Shown: piece after piece, positions 5,603 through 9,692 of the stretch
How the letters are laid out: every line of letters begins with the position of its first letter
How positions within the stretch are numbered: position 1 is the first letter of the stretch
Assembly: GCA_031254685.1 (NCBI GenBank)
Contig: JAIRTZ010000005.1
Coordinates: 1-9,692, forward strand
Length of the DNA: 9,692 bases
Reading direction: 5' to 3'
Source of the DNA: Methanomassiliicoccaceae archaeon
Lineage (GTDB): Archaea; Thermoplasmatota; Thermoplasmata; Methanomassiliicoccales; Methanomethylophilaceae
Program-made: the position numbers and the translations under genes
Notes under the pieces: model-generated
Seen by the model: the letters and a program-made list of their open reading frames with translations, nothing else
Databases searched by the model: none
What the model was told of the DNA's origin: nothing

Positions 5603-6994
5603 TCAAAGCTTCTTCAGCAGCGTCGATGCCGCGGCGGCCAGCTTGCTCACCGCATTTGCCTCTTCCTCTTTCTTCGGCTCGGCGGGAGTTTCCTCAACGG
5701 CCGCCGCGGTCCTTGCCACCTTTGCATCTGCCAGCGCGGACCTGGCCGGCGCCTCCGCCTCTTTCTCCGGTTCGGCGGGCGTTTCCTCAACGGCCGCCGC
5801 CGATCTGATCCTGCTCACCTTTGCCTCGGACAGCGAGGTCTCGAACGTTGCCGTCCTGGCCGGAGTATCCTCTACCTTCATTTCTGCCATTTCGTAGGCC
5901 TTCGCGTCCTTGAGCTTCCTTGCGGATTCCTCTTCGGCCTTTTTCTCTTCCTCCGCTTTCTTCGCGGCCTGCGCCTCTTCCTCCGCTTTCTTCGCCTGCG
6001 CCTCTTCCTCGGCCTTCCTTTCCTCATCGGCCTTCTTCGCCTGCGCCTCCTTCGCCGCCGCCAGCTCCTCGGCCTTCTTCCTGTCGGCCTCTTCCTTGAT
6101 CTCCGTTCTTGACTTAGGACCATCTTCGAATTCGGCGGTCTCAGGCGGCACATCGCCGTCCGCGTCCGGTTCGGTCTTTGCCGGCTTTGTCTTGTTCTTC
6201 CTTACCATCACGGTGACGGTCTTTTCGGCAAGCATCGCATTCCCGCCGTCTATCGACTGGAACACCGCGTAGCCGTTCGGTTTGTCCCACGGCTCCCCGT
6301 CCTTGTCCATGAAGAATGCGTTGACGGCCGCTTTCGCCATCGTTTTCCTCGCCGCCTCCACCGTCATCCCGATAACGTTCGGGACCTTGACGAGCGAGGG
6401 CATCGGAATGGGGACGAACCTGATCCTCAGTGTGCTCTCCTCCTTCAGCTCCGATGATGCGATACTTTTGTACTGGGCGTCGGTGACCGCCGTCATAAGT
6501 CTCGGTCTCACCGGCGTTCCCTCGAGTTTTCCGCTTTCCGTATCCTCGCGGACCATGGTGAAGCTCATCTTCATCGTGAATTCCGCTTCCGGCATCACGA
6601 ACCAGTTGGCCGTCAGTCCGTATCCCGAAAGCGTATCGTCCTCTAAAATATTCCTTTGCGTCATTATGGCCGCAAGGTCCATCCTCCTCTGCGCCTCCGC
6701 AAGGCCGTCGCCGATGTTCGTGATCACTTCCGAGATGTCGGCATAGAATGTGCCGATCGGCGTCCTTTCGGGCTCGGGGTCCGGTTCCGGATCGGGCGCC
6801 GGCGGGTTCGGGGCAGCGGGAGGGAATGGCACAAGTATGGGCGGCGTGTACGTGATCGGTCTGAGGGCCGCCGCCGAGAGCGACGTGGCCGAGACAGGTT
6901 TGACCGCCGATACTATCTGAACGCCCGATGCCGCCTGAATGTTCGATACGGCCTGAGCCGAAAGTGCGGCCTTCTCTATTTTTTCGGGGCTCAA
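5603..6994 (-). CDS. Operon gene A: core domain, PASTA domain and long coiled coil
   Basis: First complete gene of the operon, 463 aa. Order of parts: Ala/Ser/Val-rich N-terminus (1-45); Pro-rich linker (46-78); core module, with helix EVITNIGDGLAEAQRRMDL (89-107), strand EAEFTMKMSFTM (136-147) and strand STLRIRFVPIPMP (187-199); a PASTA-like domain (about 202-265: VKVPNVIGMTVEAARKTMAK at the start, AEKTVTVMV at the end); a Lys/Glu/Ala coiled coil (about 296-365); and a tail with two copies of an AAAVEETPAEP motif (399-409, 430-440). No signal peptide or membrane helix is seen, although PASTA domains normally sit outside bacterial cells. The start is a TTG at 6994, with GGGGGTG five nt upstream; there is no in-frame ATG nearby. 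It is probably the scaffold of the set (inference). Confidence 0.78.
   Translation of the reverse strand: MSPEKIEKAALSAQAVSNIQAASGVQIVSAVKPVSATSLSAAALRPITYTPPILVPFPPAAPNPPAPDPEPDPEPERTPIGTFYADISEVITNIGDGLAEAQRRMDLAAIMTQRNILEDDTLSGYGLTANWFVMPEAEFTMKMSFTMVREDTESGKLEGTPVRPRLMTAVTDAQYKSIASSELKEESTLRIRFVPIPMPSLVKVPNVIGMTVEAARKTMAKAAVNAFFMDKDGEPWDKPNGYAVFQSIDGGNAMLAEKTVTVMVRKNKTKPAKTEPDADGDVPPETAEFEDGPKSRTEIKEEADRKKAEELAAAKEAQAKKADEERKAEEEAQAKKAEEEAQAAKKAEEEKKAEEESARKLKDAKAYEMAEMKVEDTPARTATFETSLSEAKVSRIRSAAAVEETPAEPEKEAEAPARSALADAKVARTAAAVEETPAEPKKEEEANAVSKLAAAASTLLKKL
5657..5830 (-). repeat. Duplicated 93-bp unit in the 3' end of gene A
   Basis: Two in-frame copies of a roughly 31-codon unit encode AKVxR...AAAVEETPAEPxKE. 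The 20-bp block at 5688-5707 recurs exactly at 5781-5800, an offset of 93 bp. Flanking parts have diverged, so the duplication is older than the one in gene E. Confidence 0.75.
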
Positions 6995-7140
6995 ATATGC
7001 ACCCCCGCCGGTGTTCCGGACGTCATGTCCGCGGCGGGACCTCCCGGATGCCAGACTTCCGTCTGAAGTGAAGGTCCCATGTGTTTCGGTCTAAAAGAAC
7101 CAGCAATGTCAACGTCTAATTTTTCACTGATTTCGGCCAA
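6991..7140 (-). CDS. Possible small ORF in the operon leader, or relic
   Basis: A reading frame of up to 49 codons from a TTG at 7140 ends with TGA at 6991-6993, overlapping the TTG start of gene A in an ATTTGA arrangement that would allow translational coupling. Later starts at internal ATGs are possible. The predicted operon promoter (about 7166-7181) starts transcription near 7150, so the frame spans the whole leader. The first half (AEISEKLDVDIAGSFRPK) uses AT-ending codons unlike the neighbours. The run up to GSFRP weakly recalls the FAD-binding end of electron-transfer flavoprotein alpha, but too little matches to claim it. It may equally be untranslated leader. Confidence 0.25.
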   Translation of the reverse strand: MAEISEKLDVDIAGSFRPKHMGPSLQTEVWHPGGPAADMTSGTPAGVHI

Positions 7141-7165
7141 CTTCTCAAACCCATAATCTATATAG

Positions 7166-7181
7166 AATAAATAAATATAAA
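7166..7181 (-). promoter_or_regulatory. Likely promoter of the six-gene operon
   Basis: The 7150-7210 stretch is the most AT-rich in the window. Read on the minus strand it holds TTTATATTTATTTATTC (7165-7181) and a second TATA-like CTATATAG (7158-7165). The first would start transcripts near 7150, leaving a leader of about 155 nt before gene A, long for an archaeon. Further TATA-like sequence at 7190-7206 could serve either strand. Confidence 0.5.
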
Positions 7182-7275
7182 CATATGTGTATATTATATA
7201 GATATACAATGGTAACTAATTAAAAGGCATGTGATTAACGCTAAATACAGACACGTATTCACGGGTAACGATACT

Positions 7276-7371
7276 ATGGACTTTACACCGTTCTTCCCGT
7301 TATTCGCCGCCGGCGCCGTGTTCTTCATCGTGCTGTTCGCGTACAACATGAAGAAACCCAAGACACAATGA
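7276..7371 (+). CDS. Small single-span membrane protein, 31 aa
   Basis: An ATG at 7276 opens a 31-residue protein with a Phe/Ala/Val-rich hydrophobic segment (about 5-23, PFFPLFAAGAVFFIVLFAY) followed by a basic tail, NMKKPKTQ. That layout is typical of a one-helix membrane peptide with its C-terminus in the cytoplasm (positive-inside rule). A TATA-like CTAAATAC (7241-7248) lies about 30 nt upstream; there is no strong ribosome site, so the message may be nearly leaderless. It is divergent from the operon and precedes the FMN-barrel gene by 71 nt. Function unknown; the clean hydrophobic design is the main support. Confidence 0.5.
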   Translation: MDFTPFFPLFAAGAVFFIVLFAYNMKKPKTQ

Positions 7372-7403
7372 GCCGCCCCGGTTACACCGCTGAAAGCGTG
7401 TCA

Positions 7404-7412
7404 GATAAATAC
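7404..7412 (+). promoter_or_regulatory. Candidate TATA box of the FMN-barrel gene
   Basis: GATAAATAC at 7404-7412 predicts transcription from about 7434, next to the SD-like GGTGGT (7433-7438) just before the ATG at 7443. Confidence 0.4.
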
Positions 7413-7442
7413 TCACACACCGTTGACGTAGCGGTGGTTTAA

Positions 7443-7841
7443 ATGGTAAAACTTCCAGAGAAAGTAGTGGCGACGTTCAATGACCCGAACGCCGTCAAGG
7501 TGCTGACCTCCATCGACGCGGAGGGAAGGCCGCACGCGATCGTATGCGGGAGCATACGCGCGGTGGCCCCCAACGTGCTGATCGTCGGCGAGATACTGAT
7601 GAAGTCGACGTCGTCCAACCTGAAGAGGAACGACAAGGCGGCGCTGCTCGCGACCGTCGGAACGACATCGTACCTCGTTAACGTAAAGGTCAAACAGCGC
7701 GTGACCGCGGGCCCGATGCTCGATGAGATGAACAAGGCCCTCGCGGCCATGAAGCTCAAGGCGAGCGCGGTATGGGTCTTCATGCCGACGGCGGCATACG
7801 ACCAGAGCGCAAACCCCAAAGCGGGCGCGAAGTTAGCATAA
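7443..7841 (+). CDS. Pyridoxamine 5'-phosphate oxidase-like FMN-binding split-barrel protein
   Basis: 132 aa, cytoplasmic. The N-terminal half follows the family closely: a first helix with a 'P..V...F.DP.AVKVLTSIDAEGRPH' layout (5-31), strand VCGSIRAV (34-41), strand NVLIVGEILMKST (44-56) and a basic turn SSNLKRNDKAALLA (57-70), where the FMN phosphate usually binds. Then come strands SYLVNVKVKQRVTAG (76-90), a helix MLDEMNKALAAM (92-103) and a final strand ASAVWVFMP (107-115). Methanogens carry many such small flavin- or F420-binding barrels, often with unknown substrates; true PNP oxidase activity is not implied. The ATG at 7443 follows GGTGGT at good spacing. The gene is followed by a poly-pyrimidine tract that may end transcription. 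Confidence 0.82.
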   Translation: MVKLPEKVVATFNDPNAVKVLTSIDAEGRPHAIVCGSIRAVAPNVLIVGEILMKSTSSNLKRNDKAALLATVGTTSYLVNVKVKQRVTAGPMLDEMNKALAAMKLKASAVWVFMPTAAYDQSANPKAGAKLA

Positions 7842-7845
7842 AAAC

Positions 7846-7862
7846 CCCTTCCTTCCCTTTTT
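7846..7862 (+). terminator. Pyrimidine-rich tract, probable archaeal terminator
   Basis: CCCTTCCTTCCCTTTTT just after the stop codon at 7841, ending in five T. Archaeal RNA polymerase often stops at such T-rich tracts without a hairpin. Confidence 0.4.
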
Positions 7863-7927
7863 CCCGCACGCGTATCCGCGTTCCTGTTCTCGGTAGATTG
7901 ATATTGTCCCCGCCGTATTACGTGGGC

Positions 7928-8119
7928 ATGTGGTACGACCGGCTCGGCGTATGGGCAGTTCTGCTGATCGCGGGCATAGCGATGATCTGCGCCGGCATTT
8001 GGCTGTATGCGGCGGATGACCAGACGCCGGGCGTGGTGCTCATGCTGGTCGGCGTCGCCGCGGCGATGATCGGTCTCAGGATAATGAGGTTCCGCGCCGC
8101 CGCCGGCCGTCTGAGATGA
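7928..8119 (+). CDS. Small two-helix membrane protein, 63 aa
   Basis: Residues 8-28 (VWAVLLIAGIAMICAGIWLY) and 34-51 (PGVVLMLVGVAAAMIGLRI) form two membrane-spanning helices joined by a short acidic loop, ADDQT. The ends are basic (RIMRFRAAAGRLR), which places both termini in the cytoplasm. The ATG at 7928 is preferred; a GTG six nt upstream (7922) is in frame, and the frame stays open further left but overlaps the FMN-barrel gene. No strong ribosome site. The stop is directly adjacent to the convergent methyltransferase end (8120). Family not recognised; Gly-rich helices suggest helix packing. Confidence 0.62.
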   Translation: MWYDRLGVWAVLLIAGIAMICAGIWLYAADDQTPGVVLMLVGVAAAMIGLRIMRFRAAAGRLR

Positions 8120-8755
8120 TCATCGTTTCCCTACGAACGCGATCCAATTCTTATTCTCGAGGGCGTACACGGTGACGTCAAGGCCGTGGCTTTCGATCAT
8201 TGATGCCATATCTTCGTTCGTCCGCAGCCTGAGCCCGCTCATGCGCGCCGCCTCTTCGTTCCTTTCGTTGAAATCGGGATGCGGGTATAGTTCGGAAACA
8301 ATGATCAGGCATCCTCCGTCCGCGACCATCGACGCCGCCTTTCCGATGTCGTTCTCAAGGTCTGGCCAGAAGAAGTACGTCTCGAACGCGGTGACAAGGT
8401 CGAATGTCCCCGCGGCGAAAGGAAGGGCGGACACCGAGTTCAGCGAGACCCTGCATCTGCCGCTTCCGACGATGCCGGCGTTCACCCGCTTTGTCATCGC
8501 GACCGATTCCTCGGATATGTCGACGCCGAATATCTCCGCGCCGGGATATTTCTCCGCAAGCAGCGATATCAGCATGCCGCCCCCGCACCCGATGTCAAGT
8601 ATCCTCCTGCAGCGGATCCCCGGTATCGTTGTGAGCGCCCATTCGCTGAGGCCCCGGTGCTGCACGTTCATCTCTTCCAGCAGTTTCCTTCCGTCGTCCC
8701 CGGTCGGCTTCCCGAAGTGCGGATAATCGCGTTCCTCGTATTCGTACACGTGCAC
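8120..8755 (-). CDS. Class I SAM-dependent methyltransferase
   Basis: 211 aa, cytoplasmic, Rossmann-like methyltransferase fold. Motif I ILDIGCGGG (52-60) binds the methionine part of SAM; GVDIS (77-81) ends strand beta-2 with its acidic ribose contact; VSALPFAAGTFDLVTAFETYF (108-128) covers motifs II-III of the UbiE/Methyltransf_11 type; a beta-5 strand CLIIVSELYP (149-158) follows. The N-terminus (1-45) holds the usual capping helices. The substrate cannot be read from the sequence; relatives methylate small molecules. The start is GTG: 8755 and 8749 are both possible, since a TATA at 8769-8782 predicts transcription from about 8750. The mRNA is therefore leaderless or nearly so, and 8749 would shorten the protein by two residues. 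Convergent with the small membrane protein. Confidence 0.87.
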   Translation of the reverse strand: MHVYEYEERDYPHFGKPTGDDGRKLLEEMNVQHRGLSEWALTTIPGIRCRRILDIGCGGGMLISLLAEKYPGAEIFGVDISEESVAMTKRVNAGIVGSGRCRVSLNSVSALPFAAGTFDLVTAFETYFFWPDLENDIGKAASMVADGGCLIIVSELYPHPDFNERNEEAARMSGLRLRTNEDMASMIESHGLDVTVYALENKNWIAFVGKR

Positions 8756-8768
8756 GCATACCGCAAGG

Positions 8769-8782
8769 TAATATAATATAAT
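8769..8782 (-). promoter_or_regulatory. TATA box of the methyltransferase gene
   Basis: The AT-only stretch at 8769-8781 reads TTATATTATATTA on the minus strand. Its centre lies about 26 nt from the GTG codons at 8749/8755, indicating leaderless transcription. Confidence 0.55.
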
Positions 8783-8836
8783 GACGAAAATTGAAAATGT
8801 TTTAAATGGTTTTAAGTGCCGGTATGAACGTTCCGC

Positions 8837-9028
8837 TCAGTACCTGCGCCTGTTGTTGTCTCTCGGAGGCGCGTGCTTCCTGAAGCAGTCCCTGCAATAT
8901 ACGGGTTTTCCCTGCGTCGGTTTGAACGGTACCTCACACTCGTTGCCACAGTCCGAACACGTGGCTTTGTGCATCTCTCTCGGCGGCTGGTCTCTGTCCC
9001 TGCTGTAATTCCTATCTCCGTAGGCCAT
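8837..9028 (-). CDS. CxxC-x17-CxxC zinc-ribbon protein, 63 aa
   Basis: A small, probably zinc-binding protein. C24xxC27 and C45xxC48 are separated by exactly 17 residues, the spacing that names this family, which is frequent in methanogens; an additional Cys (C31) lies between. The core runs KATCSDCGNECEVPF (21-35) and KPVYCRDCFRKH (41-52). Both flanks are rich in Arg, Asp and Tyr (DRNYSRDRDQPPRE; DNNRRRY), giving an RNA-binding-protein look, and nucleic acid binding is a reasonable guess. GAGGA stands six nt before the ATG at 9028. A TATA at 9133-9140 on the same strand would give a leader of about 80 nt. Function unproven. Confidence 0.82.
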   Translation of the reverse strand: MAYGDRNYSRDRDQPPREMHKATCSDCGNECEVPFKPTQGKPVYCRDCFRKHAPPRDNNRRRY

Positions 9029-9132
9029 TTTTATTCCTCTTTTTGAAGTATTCCAATATCATCTTCCATGTCTTTTTGGACGGACCAGGTCGTAATATCC
9101 GAATGCCTCTGTTGGTCGCATAGTGCTAATGG

Positions 9133-9140
9133 TTTATAAA
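9133..9140 (-). promoter_or_regulatory. Candidate TATA box of the zinc-ribbon gene
   Basis: TTTATAAA at 9133-9140 is symmetric and isolated. On the minus strand it predicts a start near 9110 and an 80-nt leader. There is no obvious plus-strand gene for it to serve. Confidence 0.45.
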
Positions 9141-9231
9141 ACCTATACCCAAACTCATCCTCTTTTATGCCGTCCGCATAGGTTTTTCGGACAAAAAAGC
9201 ACCCGCACCGGCCATTCGGCGCAGTGTGGGG

Positions 9232-9259
9232 TAAAAATGATACTGCGCCTCGCGGCGCA
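9232..9259 (-). terminator. Hairpin plus T-tract after the PC4/YdbC-like gene
   Basis: On the minus strand TGCGCC and GGCGCA (9244-9259) form a perfect 6-bp stem closed by GCGA, a GNRA-type tetraloop, followed by a T5 run (9234-9238). It starts six nt after the stop at 9266. A further T6 run lies at 9191-9196 as a possible second stop. The 9029-9265 gap otherwise holds only the zinc-ribbon promoter. Confidence 0.6.
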
Positions 9260-9265
9260 CGGGAA

Positions 9266-9490
9266 TCAGACGTCGCTGCGGCCGTTCAATGCCTTCTTTA
9301 GCTGTACGATCTCCTCGTCGGTGAGTGTGACGCCCTTCCCCATCTTCTCGTTGTCGGGGGACCACTCCCTTATGTCGTACTTCGCCTCTCTGCCGTTCCA
9401 GCTTATCAAGTTAAGTTCCTTTGTCCATCCTTTGGATGACTCGGAAAGGACCGCTATCCTTTCCACGATCTCATATTTGAACTCTACCAT
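9266..9490 (-). CDS. PC4/YdbC-family single-stranded DNA-binding protein
   Basis: 74 aa. Closely matches the YdbC/PC4-like family: MVEFKYEIVERIAVLSES (1-18), then GWTKELNLISWNGREAKYDI (21-40) and REWSPDNEKMGKGVTLTDEE (41-60), the hallmark strands and turn, and a C-terminal helix (58-69) that makes the dimer. The fold is a curved beta sheet that grips single-stranded DNA; relatives help transcription or replication. The start is the ATG at 9490: AGAGGTG lies 8 nt before it, and the TATA at 9524-9534 predicts transcription from about 9503. A longer form from 9523 would begin upstream of the transcript start. It is a single gene with its own promoter and terminator. Confidence 0.9.
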   Translation of the reverse strand: MVEFKYEIVERIAVLSESSKGWTKELNLISWNGREAKYDIREWSPDNEKMGKGVTLTDEEIVQLKKALNGRSDV

Positions 9491-9523
9491 ACGGTGCACA
9501 CCTCTTCCCTTATAATACTTCAC

Positions 9524-9534
9524 ATATATTTAAA
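9524..9534 (-). promoter_or_regulatory. TATA box of the PC4/YdbC-like gene
   Basis: Minus-strand TTTAAATATAT at 9524-9534 within an AT-rich run. The predicted transcript start is near 9503, just ahead of the AGAGGTG ribosome site, so the leader is about 13 nt. Confidence 0.55.
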
Positions 9535-9590
9535 TTAAATGAAAAGGTATTAGAAGATAACGGAAACAAATATAGCGCGCGGATATCCGG

Positions 9591-9617
9591 GAACGGGCGA
9601 AATGAACGGTCCCGTTC
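9591..9617. promoter_or_regulatory. GAACGG direct and inverted repeats before a promoter, candidate operator
   Basis: GAACGG occurs at 9591-9596 and 9604-9609 as a direct repeat 13 nt apart, and its complement CCGTTC at 9612-9617. The last two form a tight palindrome with a 2-nt centre; the outer pair (GAACGGG/CCCGTTC) forms a 7-bp hairpin. The array ends 8 nt before the TATA at 9625-9633. Confidence 0.5.
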
Positions 9618-9624
9618 TCAAAGG

Positions 9625-9633
9625 TTTAAAATA
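9625..9633 (+). promoter_or_regulatory. TATA box for a gene running off the right edge
   Basis: TTTAAAATA at 9625-9633 predicts a start near 9655. GAGGAG (9649-9654) precedes an ATG at 9665 (MCYIRTYDH, open to the edge). An alternative ATG at 9646 is also open to the edge. Too little remains to identify a product. Confidence 0.4.
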
Positions 9634-9692
9634 CTCCGCGATATAATGAGGAGACGGGACGCATATGTGTTACATTCGTACGTACGATCACA

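Noticed and set aside
5084..6112. 342-codon plus-strand frame rich in Leu, Arg and Phe
   Set aside because: Shadow of genes A-C; its hydrophobic look comes from antisense of Lys/Glu-rich codons.
5603..6994. TonB/TolA-like envelope protein
   Set aside because: The Lys/Glu/Ala helix and Pro-rich segment look similar, but there is no N-terminal membrane anchor and no TonB C-terminal domain.
8781..9008. 75-codon plus-strand frame
   Set aside because: Mostly antisense to the zinc-ribbon gene, whose exact CxxC-x17-CxxC spacing and ribosome site identify the true strand.
1..9692. CRISPR array, tRNA or rRNA genes, insertion sequence or phage genes
   Set aside because: No spaced direct repeats, cloverleaf, rRNA-like stretch, transposase, integrase or structural phage protein was seen. 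The gene E repeats are in-frame coding repeats without spacers.

Overview
The window most likely comes from an archaeon, probably a methanogen-type euryarchaeote related to the Methanomassiliicoccales/Thermoplasmata. This is inferred. The signs are archaeal TATA boxes about 26 nt upstream of several starts, some of them leaderless or nearly so (FNR, methyltransferase, PAS gene), together with strong Shine-Dalgarno sites inside the operon. A tiny 2[4Fe-4S] ferredoxin, a CxxC-x17-CxxC zinc-ribbon protein and a PC4/YdbC-like ssDNA-binding protein fit the same picture. None of the 15 complete genes stops at TAG (11 TGA, 4 TAA), as expected where UAG is reserved for pyrrolysine, but the sample is small. 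Coding DNA is fairly GC-rich and promoters are AT-rich islands.

Layout. Left flank (1-2398): a partial acetate-uptake (GPR1/FUN34/YaaH) transporter on the minus strand; a 54-residue ferredoxin on the plus strand; a convergent type-2 ferredoxin-NADP+ reductase-like flavoprotein that lacks the thioredoxin-reductase CxxC; and a stand-alone PAS protein with a cysteine cluster. Right flank (7276-9692): a 31-residue membrane peptide, a pyridoxamine-phosphate-oxidase-like FMN-barrel protein, a two-helix membrane protein, a SAM methyltransferase, the zinc-ribbon protein, the PC4/YdbC-like protein, and a promoter region running off the right edge.

The centre (2405-6994, minus strand) is the unusual part. 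It is a compact six-gene operon, here called A to F in order of transcription, with gaps of 24, 65, 22, 3 and 3 nt. A (463 aa) has a Pro-rich N-terminus, a helix-plus-beta core, a PASTA domain and a long Lys/Glu/Ala coiled coil. B (130 aa) has a coiled coil plus a short version of the core. C (187 aa) and D (207 aa) are paralogues built on the same core. E (342 aa) is an almost wholly disordered protein ending in about 14 tandem Lys/Asp repeats. F (156 aa) is helical and TPR-like. None shows a signal peptide or membrane segment, so the set looks like a cytoplasmic multi-protein assembly of unknown function. C and D resemble, from memory, proteins annotated as DUF2589-like; this could not be checked. 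The operon is the best candidate here for an undescribed system.

The ferredoxin and flavoprotein probably form a small electron-transfer pair. The other flanking genes look like ordinary chromosomal housekeeping or accessory genes, and nothing marks an integrated mobile element.
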